64,000 bases of DNA from Anaerotruncus sp. (GTDB lineage: Bacteria > Bacillota > Clostridia > Oscillospirales > Ruminococcaceae). The position numbers were made by a program, and so were the translations under genes. Below are positions 24,049-33,653 of this stretch, piece by piece. The DNA lies in contig JAETRV010000004.1 in NCBI GenBank assembly GCA_021770005.1, positions 1 through 64,000 on the forward strand, written 5' to 3'. A model generated the notes under the pieces. That model was not told the origin of the DNA. It did not search any database and was given only the letters and a program-made list of their open reading frames with translations. Numbering within the stretch: the stretch's first letter is position 1; each line of letters starts with the position of its first letter.

Positions 24049-25115
24049 CCGGATTGCAGCGGGAACGGGGTCTGCGGGGGCCGCTCCTGTTCCTGCTCCT
24101 ATTTCTCGCGCTTGGCGGCTCGATAATCGGAGCCGTCCGGATCGGATCGGTACCAATACCGGTTTCGGAGGTCTTCGGTATCCTGAAAGATCAATTATTC
24201 CTGGGCGGCAGAAAGCTTGCGTCCGGACGCTGGGAGATGCCTCATTTCCAGATCATCTGGAATATCCGGCTTCCGCGGGTGTTGTTCGGCATCTTCTGCG
24301 GGGCCGGGCTCGCGGCCTGTGGAGCGGCAATGCAGGCTCTGGTGCGAAATCCGATTGCTGATCCTTACATCCTAGGCATCTCGTCCGGTGCATCCGCTGG
24401 GGCTGCATGGGCACTTTTGATGCCGTTCCCATTCTTTCCCGGGCAGTACCAGACTGCCATGGCCGCGTTTGCAGGGGCGATGCTATCAGCCTGCACCGTT
24501 TATTTTATGGCGAAGATGGCTGGCGGCGGAAGATTGCAGCCGGTAACCCTCCTGCTCTCCGGGACCGCAGTCAATGCGGTGATGAGCGCGGTCACCAGCT
24601 TTCTGATCTTTCTTGCCAAAAGCCCGGAAAGCATCGCGGCAGTCTACAACTGGCAGATGGGCAGCCTTGCAGCAGCCCAATGGAACACCCTGTTGCTCCC
24701 CTCTGTCGGGACAACCGTCGGGATTGCGGTGTTCACCCTCTGTGGAACCCGGTTCAATCTATTGATGATGGGGGATGACGATGCGGCCGCGATGGGGCTG
24801 CGGGTCAGGGGCTTTCGGGCATTGATGTTTCTCGTCTGTTCGGTGCTGGTTGCATCGCTTGTCTCGGTTACCGGTGTGATTGGATTTGTCGGCTTGGTTG
24901 CACCGCACGTGGTCCGGCTGCTTTCCAATACCAGTGACTGCCGCACCGTCATCCCGTTGAGCGCGCTGCTCGGAGGGGTCTATCTGGTCTGGGCGGACGC
25001 CCTTGCTCGGAGCGTGTTTGGAGCGGCGGAGCTGCCACTTGGCATCATCACCGCTTCTATTGGCGCACCGTTTTTTCTCTACCTGATGATCCGCAGAGGA
25101 GGACACAACGGATGA
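24036..25115 (+). CDS. FecCD/BtuC-family ABC permease
   Basis: 359-residue membrane protein with about ten helices. Family marks are RLPRVLFGIFCGAGLAACGAAMQALVRNPIADPYILGIS (read in parts, about 72-110) and GVIGFVGLVAPHVVRLL near residues 281-297, which contacts the ATPase. It should form the homodimeric channel for the corrinoid importer. Start ATG 24036 overlaps the binding-protein gene by 13 bases and its end overlaps the ATPase gene by four. Confidence 0.93.
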   Translation: MLRVTGLQRERGLRGPLLFLLLFLALGGSIIGAVRIGSVPIPVSEVFGILKDQLFLGGRKLASGRWEMPHFQIIWNIRLPRVLFGIFCGAGLAACGAAMQALVRNPIADPYILGISSGASAGAAWALLMPFPFFPGQYQTAMAAFAGAMLSACTVYFMAKMAGGGRLQPVTLLLSGTAVNAVMSAVTSFLIFLAKSPESIAAVYNWQMGSLAAAQWNTLLLPSVGTTVGIAVFTLCGTRFNLLMMGDDDAAAMGLRVRGFRALMFLVCSVLVASLVSVTGVIGFVGLVAPHVVRLLSNTSDCRTVIPLSALLGGVYLVWADALARSVFGAAELPLGIITASIGAPFFLYLMIRRGGHNG

Positions 25116-25855
25116 AACTCGAATACAACGGAATCCGAGTCAGGCTGTCTGGCAGGGAGGTTCTAAGAGGAGTTTCCCTAACCGCAGAAAGCGGACAGAT
25201 GACCGGTATTATCGGCCCGAACGGATGCGGAAAATCGACACTGGTCAAAACCACGTTTGGTATCTGCACCCCCAGTGCAGGGAACGTGTTGGCGGACAGC
25301 TGCGACCTCTCCCAATATAGCCCGCGCGAACGGGCAGCCCTGATCGGCTATGTCGGGCAGGATACCGGCTGTGCGTTTGATTTTTCAGTGTCTGACGTGG
25401 TAGGAATGGCGCTGCACGCCCGCCGGGACCGCTCTCTGTCTGCCAGAGAGGTGGTCGGGCAGGCGCTGGCAGAACTGCAAATCGCCCATCTGCGGGATCG
25501 GAGCATCCTTTCGCTGTCCGGCGGTGAGCGGAAGCTGGTCTTTATCGCCCGGGCGGTTGCGCAGGGAGCGGATGCCTTGATCCTCGACGAGCCCACCAAC
25601 CATCTGGATATCCGTCATCAGCTTTTCCTGCTGGACTACCTGAAGGGCAGCGGGAAAACCGTCCTCATCGTGCTCCATGACCTGCGTTTGGCCGCGCATT
25701 ACTGTGACCAGCTGATCCTGCTTTCGGATGGGATGGTCGCCGCCAAGGGAAAGCCGCTGGAAGTCCTTTCTGCAAGGCTGGTCAGGCAGGTGTTCGGAAT
25801 CCGTGGAGAAGCCTATGACGCGGGCGGGCAGGTCGATTTTTCGCTCTTCCGATGA
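25112..25855 (+). CDS. ABC transporter ATPase (BtuD/FecE-like)
   Basis: 247 residues with a complete nucleotide-binding domain: Walker A GPNGCGKST (about 36-44), Q-loop YVGQDTG, signature LSGGERK (about 134-140), Walker B ALILDEPTNHLD and the switch His in VLHDLRLAAHYC. Third gene of the riboswitch-controlled operon. The C-terminal tail is short, without a regulatory domain. Confidence 0.93.
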   Translation: MKLEYNGIRVRLSGREVLRGVSLTAESGQMTGIIGPNGCGKSTLVKTTFGICTPSAGNVLADSCDLSQYSPRERAALIGYVGQDTGCAFDFSVSDVVGMALHARRDRSLSAREVVGQALAELQIAHLRDRSILSLSGGERKLVFIARAVAQGADALILDEPTNHLDIRHQLFLLDYLKGSGKTVLIVLHDLRLAAHYCDQLILLSDGMVAAKGKPLEVLSARLVRQVFGIRGEAYDAGGQVDFSLFR

Positions 25856-26004
25856 TTCAGTCAATGCACATTATAAATCGAGCGGAGCAATGGAAGAACA
25901 GCGATCCGAGCGGCGAAGGATGTTGAAAATGAAATAAATTCATGGTATCATAATGCACAGAATCTATGCGGACTGCTGTTTCGCTTCCGCCAAAGAAGGT
26001 TATT

Positions 26005-26457
26005 ATGAACAGGCAACCTTTCTTCAAACCCGCATCCACTGTCCGAGGGCGTCTCGGGCAGTTCTGCCTCTTCTGCGCGGCAGCCGCACTGGCAGTGTTG
26101 TTTTTCAGCCGGACCGGGCTTTATCGCTGCCCTCTGCGTTGGGGGGTAGGGATCGGATGCCCTGGCTGTGGGATGACCCGCGCTGCGGCCTGCCTGCTCC
26201 GTTTGGATTTCGCTGGCGCATGGCGGATGCACCCACTCGTCTTTGTGGTGGCAGGGTTCTTCCTGCTGGCCGCGTGGATGTGGATCACCGGCAAAGGGAA
26301 TCCCCTTCGCCAAAGGCGTCTGCTCTGGGGATTAACCATCCTGTTTGCGGTCTGGTGGGGAATCCGGATTTTCCGGTTTTTGCATGGGAAACAGCCCGAT
26401 TTTCTCGAACCGCAAGCACTGCTTCCCCGCATTCTGCGCCTGCTGTCCGCAAGATGA
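26005..26457 (+). CDS. DUF2752 membrane protein
   Basis: 150 residues with about three membrane helices. The family signature GIGCPGCGMTRA (two Cys, about 45-56) follows the first helix; it resembles a small membrane-embedded thiol site whose function is not known. ATG 26005 is chosen because AAGAAGG lies five bases upstream, whereas ATG 25966 has none. It follows the corrinoid ABC operon by 150 bases; no terminator is evident, so read-through is possible. Confidence 0.75.
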   Translation: MNRQPFFKPASTVRGRLGQFCLFCAAAALAVLFFSRTGLYRCPLRWGVGIGCPGCGMTRAAACLLRLDFAGAWRMHPLVFVVAGFFLLAAWMWITGKGNPLRQRRLLWGLTILFAVWWGIRIFRFLHGKQPDFLEPQALLPRILRLLSAR

Positions 26458-26524
26458 ACAGGCCGTATAGTCCCCATAGATTGAGTGCCTACTATTTGAA
26501 CAACAAATGAACGAGGTGACGATT

Positions 26525-27820
26525 ATGTCCGCACCGCTCGCAGACCGCATCCGCCCACAGACGCTGGATGATGTGGTCGGACAGGGGCATCTGCTCGGGA
26601 AAAACCGGGTGCTCCGCCGGATGGTGGAAACCGGCAACATCCCCAACCTGATCTTTTACGGACCATCCGGGGTGGGGAAAACCACTGTTGCGTCCATCAT
26701 TGCCAAGCTGGCTGGGAAGAAACTCTACCGGCTGAACGGCACGACCGCCTCAACTTCGGATATCCGTGAGGTGGTCGCTGGGTGCGACACCATCGACGGG
26801 ATCGGTGGGGTGATCCTCTATCTGGACGAGATTCAATATCTGAACAAAAAGCAGCAGCAGACCCTGCTTGAATTCATCGAAAACGGGTCGATCACACTGA
26901 TTGCCTCGACCACCGAAAACCCATATTTCTACATCTACAACGCAATCCTTTCCCGAAGTACTGTTTTTGAATTCAAGCCGATCCAGCCTGAGGAGGTCGA
27001 ACGTGCGATCCGCCGCGCCTTCCGGATTGCGGAGGAGACGTTTGGGCATCCGCTCGTGCTCGAGGAAGGCGTAACGCGGGAGCTTTCCTTCTCCTGCGGC
27101 GGCGATGTGCGCAAGGCCATCAACGCGGTTGAGATGCTTGCGCTCGCTTCGGGAGACAGCGGGAAGGTGACACTGGAGGACCTTGAGCAGATCATCCAGC
27201 GGAGCGCGGGCCGCTATGACAAGGAAGGGGACGAACATTATGACCTGCTCTCTGCCCTGCAAAAGTCAATCCGCGGCTCGGACGAAAACGCTGCGCTGCA
27301 CTACCTTGCGCGCCTACTGGATGCCGGGGACCTGATCTCCCCCTGCCGGCGGCTGCTGGTCATTGCAAGCGAGGATGTCGGGCTTGCCTACCCACAGGCT
27401 GCTGCGATCGTCAAGGCGTGTGTGGACAGCGCTTTCCAGCTCGGAATGCCCGAGGCGCGTGTCCCGCTGGCAATGGCAACCGTCCTGATGGCAACCGCCC
27501 CGAAGTCCAACTCCTCCTACGAAGCGATCAACCGGGCCATGGCGGATGTGCAGGCAGGGCGCGGCAGCGGCTTTCCCCGCTGTCTGCAAAATAAACATTA
27601 CGACGGCGCGGAGGTCGAGCGGAAAGGGCAATTCTACCTTTATCCACATGATTTTCCCAATCATTTTGTCCGGCAGCAATATCTGCCGGACGCGCTCGCC
27701 GGGACCGTCTATTACCAATTCGGTGAAAATAAAAACGAGTCCGCAGCGCGCGCCTACCGGGAAAAACTGCTGCGGGAATCTGAAGCAGGAGGAAACAGAT
27801 GACACTGTTTTGGAAATCTG
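26525..27820 (+). CDS. rarA: Replication-associated recombination protein RarA (MgsA-like AAA ATPase); annotated end corrected to 27802
   Basis: The coding sequence runs 26525-27802, 425 residues; the box end given here overshoots by 18 bases. RarA is a clamp-loader-like ATPase acting at stalled forks. PLADRIRPQTLDDVVGQGHLLG opens it (in parts), Walker A is GPSGVGKTT, Walker B YLDEIQYLNKKQQ (with Q in place of H in the E. coli DEVHRF), sensor 1 ASTTENP and the C-terminal MgsA tetramerisation domain has KHYDGAEVERKGQFYLYPHDFP (in parts). ATG 26525 follows GAGGTG; the upstream in-frame ATG 26507 lacks an RBS. Its stop overlaps the next gene (ATGA). Confidence 0.9.
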
Positions 27821-28347
27821 TGGCTCTGGCTTTGGGGATGTCGGCAGTGCTCTGTGCATGTACACAGGAACCACCCGGCAATCCGCCTCAAGGGCCAGAG
27901 CCTGTTTCTCAGGAAAGCAGTTCAGCGGAACCACTCCCTGAGAGCCAGCCATCCGATCCGATGCCTGTGGCGGTCGACTTCGGGATACAATTCTTGGAAG
28001 CGCTCCAGCGTGGCGACATCACACAAATGGAGAAGATGGTATGGAACGGCGAGGAGGGCTCGCTTGCCTATTGGGAAACGGTTACGCTTGGGAATCCGTT
28101 TGATTATCACTACGACGAAGCACAGGCCGACGACAGTTATGCGCTGCTTGAGGTGCTTCTCCATGTCGAGGAACCGGGAAAGACCCCGCTCCGGCCAGGG
28201 GATAATCAGCTAGTGCTGACAATCGGGTGGTTTGGCGGGGACCCGCTTGCATTGCTCCCATATTCGCAGACCCGCTATCTGCTCGCGCCCAATGGGGACG
28301 GTTCCTACCGTTTCCTTTCCGCGATACAGGAAGATTTTCAGCCATGA
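27799..28347 (+). CDS. Lipoprotein of unknown function
   Basis: 182 residues. Signal MTLFWKSVALALGMSAVLCAC has a lipobox ending AVLCAC, so Cys near residue 20 should be lipidated. A Pro/Ser/Glu-rich linker (about 22-52) leads to a ~120-residue domain with FGIQFLEALQRGDITQMEKM, suggesting a small alpha/beta fold of the kind found in NTF2-like or DUF4878-like secreted proteins; that assignment is weak. It overlaps rarA by four bases, an odd pairing probably reflecting transcription convenience. Confidence 0.65.
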   Translation: MTLFWKSVALALGMSAVLCACTQEPPGNPPQGPEPVSQESSSAEPLPESQPSDPMPVAVDFGIQFLEALQRGDITQMEKMVWNGEEGSLAYWETVTLGNPFDYHYDEAQADDSYALLEVLLHVEEPGKTPLRPGDNQLVLTIGWFGGDPLALLPYSQTRYLLAPNGDGSYRFLSAIQEDFQP

Positions 28348-28375
28348 ACCAATACTGAGAAAGGAGCAGACAGCT

Positions 28376-28765
28376 ATGCGGATCAAAAAGGTGGACCATG
28401 TCGTCATCACCACCGAACATTTGGAGGAATGCGTCAAGTTTTACAAGATGCTCGGATTTGAAGCGGTCAATGCAATGGGGCACTGGGAGATGAAACTTGG
28501 GGAATTCAAAATCAACCTCCACGTCAACGGCGCCATACTCGAGCCAGAGGTAAAACACATCCAGCCAGGCAGTCTAGAGCTTTGTTTTGAGCTGGACGGA
28601 GATCTGCATAAGCTCAAATCCTATCTCGAGGGACAGGGGATGGAGATTGCAGAGCCCCGCATCATGGCGCGTACCGGAGCCAAAGGACCGGCCATGTCGT
28701 TCTATCTGCGCGACCCGGACGGAAACCTGATAGAGCTTTGCAGCTACGGAAAAAGCGAATCCTGA
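28376..28765 (+). CDS. VOC-family (glyoxalase/bleomycin-resistance) protein
   Basis: 129 residues forming two beta-alpha-beta-beta-beta modules. RIKKVDHVVITTEHLEECVKFYKMLGFEAV (in parts) starts module one and SFYLRDPDGNLIEL closes module two with the metal-ligand Glu. Members bind a divalent metal and act on small electrophiles or antibiotics; substrate unknown. AAAGGAG precedes ATG 28376. Confidence 0.85.
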   Translation: MRIKKVDHVVITTEHLEECVKFYKMLGFEAVNAMGHWEMKLGEFKINLHVNGAILEPEVKHIQPGSLELCFELDGDLHKLKSYLEGQGMEIAEPRIMARTGAKGPAMSFYLRDPDGNLIELCSYGKSES

Positions 28766-28828
28766 TAAAATGCGCCTGTGGCGGGAAGCATCCGCCACAG
28801 GCGCAAAACATTGCTGGCTCTTTTGTTT

Positions 28829-28975
28829 TTTTGCCGCGTGCGCGCGGCGGCTCCGGGGAGGGCGCTTTGCGCCCAAAAGTTTGGTCTGGGGCCAAACTTC
28901 CCGCTATCTCACTGCCCCTCTACCCCCACAATTTTTCGAGAAAAATTGCGGAAAGCTTCTGCTCTTATCATACCA
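28829..28975. repeat. Dispersed hairpin-rich repeat
   Basis: Modules in plus orientation: GCCGCG/CGCGGC, GGGCGC-TTT-GCGCCC, AAGTTTGG/CCAAACTT, a GCCCCTCTACCCCC box, and CAATTTTT-CGAG-AAAAATTG. Same order as the reverse of 10140-10372. It lies between the convergent VOC and folD genes and may end both. Confidence 0.7.
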
Positions 28976-28982
28976 AAACCAT

Positions 28983-29825
28983 TTATCGTTTCGCAGCGGC
29001 GATGGTATTCTTCATCAGCATGGTGATTGTCATCGGCCCAACACCGCCCGGCACCGGGGTAATCGCGCCCGCGACCTCGCAGACTGCACCAAAATCCACA
29101 TCCCCGCAGAGCTTGCCGTTTTCGTCGCGGTTCATCCCCACATCGATTACGGTGGCTCCCGGCTTGACCATATCTGCCGTGACAAACTTTGCCTTCCCGA
29201 CCGCCGCAATTAGGATATCCGCCCTCCGGGTGACCTCCGCAAGGTTTCTGGTCCGCGAATGGCAGATGGTGACCGTCCCATGCTGATGGAGCAGGAGCAT
29301 CGCCATCGGCTTACCGACAATATTGCTGCGCCCGATCACAACGCACTCTTTCCCCTTCACCTCGATCTGCGCCGCATGCAGCAGTTCCATCACTCCGGCC
29401 GGTGTGCAGGGTAGGAATTTATAGTCGCCAATCATGATTTTTCCGACATTCTGCGCATGGAATGCGTCCACATCCTTTTCCGGGGAAATGGCCGCAATCA
29501 CTGCCTTTTCGTCAAGGTGACCGGGAAGCGGGAGCTGGACCAGAATCCCGTCGATATCCGGCTTTCGGTTGAGCTTGTCCACCAATGTGAGCAGCTCTTC
29601 CTGTGTCGTTTCGGTAGGAAGCAGGTATTTTTCCGAGTAGATGCCCAATTCTTCACATGCTTTTTCCTTGTTACGCACATAGACCTGAGAAGCCGGGTCC
29701 TCCCCAACCAGCACAACCGCCAGTCCCGGGGTGATCCCCTCTTCCGCAAGCGCGGCAACCTCCGCTTTCATCTGCTCACGCAGCGCGGCGCTTACCGCTT
29801 TTCCATCAATCAACTTTGCGTTCAT
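28983..29825 (-). CDS. folD: Methylene-THF dehydrogenase / cyclohydrolase
   Basis: Bifunctional folate enzyme, 280 residues. Conserved pieces are [23 protein letters not shown] (in parts; catalytic Lys in the YVRNKEK segment), [23 protein letters not shown] and the NADP-binding [15 protein letters not shown], ending [15 protein letters not shown]. Provides formyl-THF and, in anaerobes, runs one-carbon flux. It overlaps the end of lgt by 20 bases. Confidence 0.96.
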   Translation of the reverse strand: MNAKLIDGKAVSAALREQMKAEVAALAEEGITPGLAVVLVGEDPASQVYVRNKEKACEELGIYSEKYLLPTETTQEELLTLVDKLNRKPDIDGILVQLPLPGHLDEKAVIAAISPEKDVDAFHAQNVGKIMIGDYKFLPCTPAGVMELLHAAQIEVKGKECVVIGRSNIVGKPMAMLLLHQHGTVTICHSRTRNLAEVTRRADILIAAVGKAKFVTADMVKPGATVIDVGMNRDENGKLCGDVDFGAVCEVAGAITPVPGGVGPMTITMLMKNTIAAAKR

Positions 29826-30870
29826 CCTGCTTTTCCTCCTCCTGCGGATCGGCGTCCTGCCCAGCCTGCATCCCGCTGCCCGGCTCTTCGGTCCCTTCCG
29901 ATCCTTCTATTGCTTCCGGCTCCTGCGGCTTGGAGTAGAACTCCCCGCGCAGAATCGCCTGCCCTTCTTCGGTATCCACGTAAAGCTTCCAGCGCTCTGC
30001 ATCTTCCGCTCCTTTGATCTTCCGGCAGATCACCAGCTTTGCCGCGACCGACGCGACCACCAGTATCACCGCCAGCGCCTGCGAGACCCGCACACTTCCC
30101 CACATTAAGCTATCGGTGCGCAGCCCTTCGATCACCGACCTTCCAAGCCCGTACCAGCCCGCGTAAAAGAGGGTGAGCTGACCATCAAACCGCCGGCGTC
30201 CGGTCATCCAGACGATCAACAGGAACCCGATCAGGCACCAGACCGACTCGTAGAAAAAAGTGGGATGCACGCCCAGCGTCCCGGCAGCGATCTGATCGGC
30301 GACCGTCTGGTCGATCTGGCCTGTACGAAGCAGGAAATCCGCTGCCGCTGGGGAGCTCATCCGCCATACACCATCGGTAACGCTCCCGAACGCCTCGATA
30401 TTGACAAAATTGCCCCAACGCCCAATCGCTTGTCCAAGGATCAGCCCGCCAACCGCGAGGTCCGCCATTGGCAGGAATTTCACCTTTCGAAGACGGCAGG
30501 TCAGGTATCCGGCAAGAAAACCGCCGATCACGCTCCCATAGATCGCGATGCCGCCTTCCCAGATTTTAAAGATATCAACCAGATTGTCCTTATACTGCTC
30601 CCAAGAAAAGAGCACGAAATAAGCCCGCGCACCGATAATCCCGCCCAGCGCACCGCCTAGCACCACGTCGAGCGCGCGGTCCGGGTCCAGACCAAAGGTG
30701 TGCGCGCGTTTGGAAACATACAGGATCGCCAGCAAAAACGCCGACGCAAAGATGATGCCGTACCAGTAGACCGGCCAGTTGATCCCGGGGATGGTGAACG
30801 CCACCCGATTGAGCGGGAACGGGTCGATCCCCAGTCCCGGGAAGGCGACCGTATGCCTTTCCATACTCAT
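29806..30870 (-). CDS. lgt: Prolipoprotein diacylglyceryl transferase
   Basis: Transfers diacylglycerol to the lipobox cysteine of prolipoproteins. Seven membrane helices; signature [17 protein letters not shown] (about 145-161) with the essential Arg and Asn, and HPTFFYES and [12 protein letters not shown] toward the C-terminus. At 354 residues it is longer than the usual ~270-290 because of a cytosolic acidic tail ([19 protein letters not shown]). Serves the lipoproteins encoded in this window. It overlaps the M16 gene by four bases. Confidence 0.95.
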   Translation of the reverse strand: MSMERHTVAFPGLGIDPFPLNRVAFTIPGINWPVYWYGIIFASAFLLAILYVSKRAHTFGLDPDRALDVVLGGALGGIIGARAYFVLFSWEQYKDNLVDIFKIWEGGIAIYGSVIGGFLAGYLTCRLRKVKFLPMADLAVGGLILGQAIGRWGNFVNIEAFGSVTDGVWRMSSPAAADFLLRTGQIDQTVADQIAAGTLGVHPTFFYESVWCLIGFLLIVWMTGRRRFDGQLTLFYAGWYGLGRSVIEGLRTDSLMWGSVRVSQALAVILVVASVAAKLVICRKIKGAEDAERWKLYVDTEEGQAILRGEFYSKPQEPEAIEGSEGTEEPGSGMQAGQDADPQEEEKQDERKVD

Positions 30871-32174
30871 CCTTCCGTTCCCCCTGTTTCGCCGTCCTGT
30901 GGGCGCACGATCGAGAGCGCAGATTTCTCCGGGTCAAACGCGATCCGCAGACGCTCCTCCATCTGTTCGAGGGTTGCGTTGGCGATGACGTCGAGCAACG
31001 AGAAAATATCGTCGATCCCCGCGAAATGTGCGGCGCACATCAACCCCGCAACCGGCTCGGTACGGCTGTACAACCCGATATACCGCCCGTAGGTCGCACG
31101 CCGGATCAACTCGAACCGTTCCCGGTCAATCCCGTCCCGCTTGAGCGCGGCAACCTCTTCCTTAATCTGTTCCGCCACCTTTTCCGGCTCGCGTGATTCG
31201 CCCGAGAAGATTGCGCACATATAATCCCGCCCCGTCATCACCTCGGTGCCAAACGTCGCATTGATGATCCCAGCATCATACAGTCGACGGTAGAGCGGGG
31301 ACGCCTCTCCCGCGATCAAGTCGCAAAGCATCTCATCCAGAATCTGATTTTTCAGGTTGCCCGCCTCACCGGTCGAAACCCCTTTGAAGCCAAAGTGGAA
31401 GAGCGGCGTTGCAACCGAAAGCTTCTGTTCAACCAACGGCTGGCATATGGAATCCGGCTCGCTGACCTTGCCGCGTTCGATCTCCACCGGTTTGGCGTCG
31501 GGTTTGAGCACCCGCCCGGCGACCTCCAACACCTGCTCGACCGTAAAGTTGCCCGCTACACAGAGCACCATATTGTTGAGGTTATAGAAGGTGCGGTGGC
31601 AGCGGTAGAGCAGCTCATGGTCGATCTGCGCAATCGACTCAACGGTACCTGCAATGTCGATGCGCACCGGATGGTTGTGATAGAGCGCGCCGAGCAGGTT
31701 GAACATTACCCGCCAGTCGCCGCTGTCGTCATACATCCGGATCTCCTGCCCGATGATCCCCTGTTCCTTCTGCACCGACTCTTTGGTGAAATAAGGGCGG
31801 CGGACGAAATCCAGCAGAATTTCGAGGGATTCTGAAAACCGGTCGGTGCAGGCGAACAGGTAACTTGTCCGGTCAAACGAGGTGAAAGCATTCGCGGAAG
31901 CGCCGGTCTTGGCATACCGGGCAAACGCGTCCCCTTCCTCATTCTCGAACATCTTGTGCTCAAGAAAATGGGCGACCCCCTCCGGGACATCCACAAAATC
32001 TGCGTCATCCTGTGTTTTGAACCGGGTGTCCACCGAGCCGAGTTTGGTGGTAAACGCTGCATAGGCAGTCGAGAAGCCTTTCATCGGGCAGAGCAGCATG
32101 GTCAGCCCCGAGTCATGTTTAATCCGGAACACCTCAATTCCCAGGCGTTCCGAATGGATGGTGGTCTTTTCCAT
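30867..32174 (-). CDS. M16 peptidase, YmfH-like (EF-P modification-associated)
   Basis: 435-residue M16B peptidase. The inverted zinc motif HFLEH (in GVAHFLEHKMFENE, about residues 68-81) with a downstream Glu is intact, so this is the catalytic-type member of the pair. The second, inactive half-domain follows. It abuts the partner at 32175. In Bacillus subtilis the ymfF/ymfH pair is needed for 5-aminopentanol modification of EF-P; an efp gene lies at 58.9 kb. Function in this organism is by homology. Confidence 0.87.
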   Translation of the reverse strand: MEKTTIHSERLGIEVFRIKHDSGLTMLLCPMKGFSTAYAAFTTKLGSVDTRFKTQDDADFVDVPEGVAHFLEHKMFENEEGDAFARYAKTGASANAFTSFDRTSYLFACTDRFSESLEILLDFVRRPYFTKESVQKEQGIIGQEIRMYDDSGDWRVMFNLLGALYHNHPVRIDIAGTVESIAQIDHELLYRCHRTFYNLNNMVLCVAGNFTVEQVLEVAGRVLKPDAKPVEIERGKVSEPDSICQPLVEQKLSVATPLFHFGFKGVSTGEAGNLKNQILDEMLCDLIAGEASPLYRRLYDAGIINATFGTEVMTGRDYMCAIFSGESREPEKVAEQIKEEVAALKRDGIDRERFELIRRATYGRYIGLYSRTEPVAGLMCAAHFAGIDDIFSLLDVIANATLEQMEERLRIAFDPEKSALSIVRPQDGETGGTEG

Positions 32175-33458
32175 TTACTCCGCCTCCTTTCCAGTGAGAA
32201 AATAAACCGTATCCAGTGTGATCTGGTTGGCCGCCGCAATGATCTCCTCACGGGTGACCGCTTCGATCATCGCACTCTCTTCCTCGGGTGAACAGACCTT
32301 CCCTGTCATGATCTGGGTCATATACCAGTCGTCGATCGCGCCGAGCGAATCCCCCACCGCATTGAGGGAGGTTTGCAGCAGCAGCTTGGTCGCGATGATC
32401 TCATCATCGGTGAATTCACCTCTCTGCATCACCCGGAACTGGTTCATGATCTCGTCATATGCTTTCTGTTTATTGGCCTTCTCCACCCCGCTGTCCACGA
32501 ACATCAGCCCGGTGAGCCGGTTCAAACGGGCAGAGCAATAGTAGCAGAGACTCTGCTTCTCCCGCACATAGACGAATAGGCGGGAATTGGGGGTCCCGCC
32601 ATAGAGCGCGACCATCACCCGCATAGCAGCGAGTTTTTTCAAATCGCTTCCAATCTCGCCGGTGCGGAATCCCATCACCAGCTTGGACTGTGCGACATCC
32701 AGTTGTTCGGTCACCTCGTTGACCTTTTCCGCTTTGGTACGGGTCTGGACCGGTTCCATCGGAACCGGAGCACGTTCAGCCGATGAAAACGCCTGCCGGA
32801 AGATCTCCTTCGCTGTGTCAGGGTTCCCGCATCCGACAAAAATCAGCTCGATCTGGGCGCTGCGGAGGATCCGGCGATATGCTTCTGCCGCCGAAGCCGG
32901 GGTGATTTTGTTGGCATCCTCGATATAACCGTACTTCTCAATCGCGATTTTTTCCCCTTCACACATGATCGACTGGCACCGGCTCATCGCATAGAACCGT
33001 TTATCGTTGATCTGGCTTTCGAGCACGTCAATAATCTGCTGGCGTTCGAGTTCCACATCCTTCTCAGGAAAGACGCCGTCCACAAAGGCCGGATCGAGCA
33101 GGATATCGGTCAAAAGCTGTGCGCAGGGACGGACCATCTCCTCCCCGCCGAGGGTGAACCGGTCATCAATCCCGTAGATCGACAGATCGAGCGACTGGTA
33201 GCCGCCATATTTTGTCACATCACAGGCGAGCGACGCGCCATATAACTCATAAAGTTTCTGGTTAAGCCGGGTGAAATCCGGGCAACTCCTGCACCCTTTT
33301 CGCAGAAGAAACGGAACCACCGCGTTGTCGGTTACCGTTTCGCGGCTAAGAGGGACTACAAGGTTGGCAGTGATACGGTTGTGCTTGAACTTCGGGTCTG
33401 TGACGCTGCTGAAATGCACCCCGTCACAGAGCTGTTCTCGATGAAATGAATTGCTCAT
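32175..33458 (-). CDS. M16-like protein, YmfF-like (no zinc motif)
   Basis: 427 residues with the M16 two-domain fold but no HxxEH: the corresponding stretch reads VVPFLLRKGCRSCPDFTRLN, as in YmfF-type partners. C-terminal NSRLFVYVREKQSLCYYCSARL is typical. It probably pairs with the YmfH-like product, giving one active and one inactive chain as in mitochondrial processing peptidase. First gene of ymfF-ymfH-lgt-folD. The 195-base gap upstream holds a TATAAT box and hairpins but no gene. Confidence 0.86.
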   Translation of the reverse strand: MSNSFHREQLCDGVHFSSVTDPKFKHNRITANLVVPLSRETVTDNAVVPFLLRKGCRSCPDFTRLNQKLYELYGASLACDVTKYGGYQSLDLSIYGIDDRFTLGGEEMVRPCAQLLTDILLDPAFVDGVFPEKDVELERQQIIDVLESQINDKRFYAMSRCQSIMCEGEKIAIEKYGYIEDANKITPASAAEAYRRILRSAQIELIFVGCGNPDTAKEIFRQAFSSAERAPVPMEPVQTRTKAEKVNEVTEQLDVAQSKLVMGFRTGEIGSDLKKLAAMRVMVALYGGTPNSRLFVYVREKQSLCYYCSARLNRLTGLMFVDSGVEKANKQKAYDEIMNQFRVMQRGEFTDDEIIATKLLLQTSLNAVGDSLGAIDDWYMTQIMTGKVCSPEEESAMIEAVTREEIIAAANQITLDTVYFLTGKEAE

Positions 33459-33653
33459 TGAATGCGCTCCTGTCTGTTAATTATAGAATGATAAATAGCC
33501 TATCTTTGCTATCCACTTACCGCATCGCGGTATTGAAACCGGATCCGCCGGTTCTGGCTATGTGGATATTATAGCCAGGAAACACGGAGAAATCATAGGG
33601 GGAAGATACCATTAGAACAGGCATAGACTGCCCGCAAGAAAGGAGAGCGAACG

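Noticed and set aside
28766..28982. CRISPR-like array from repeated hairpins
   Set aside because: The repeats are not evenly spaced, have no unique spacers, and match the dispersed intergenic family.
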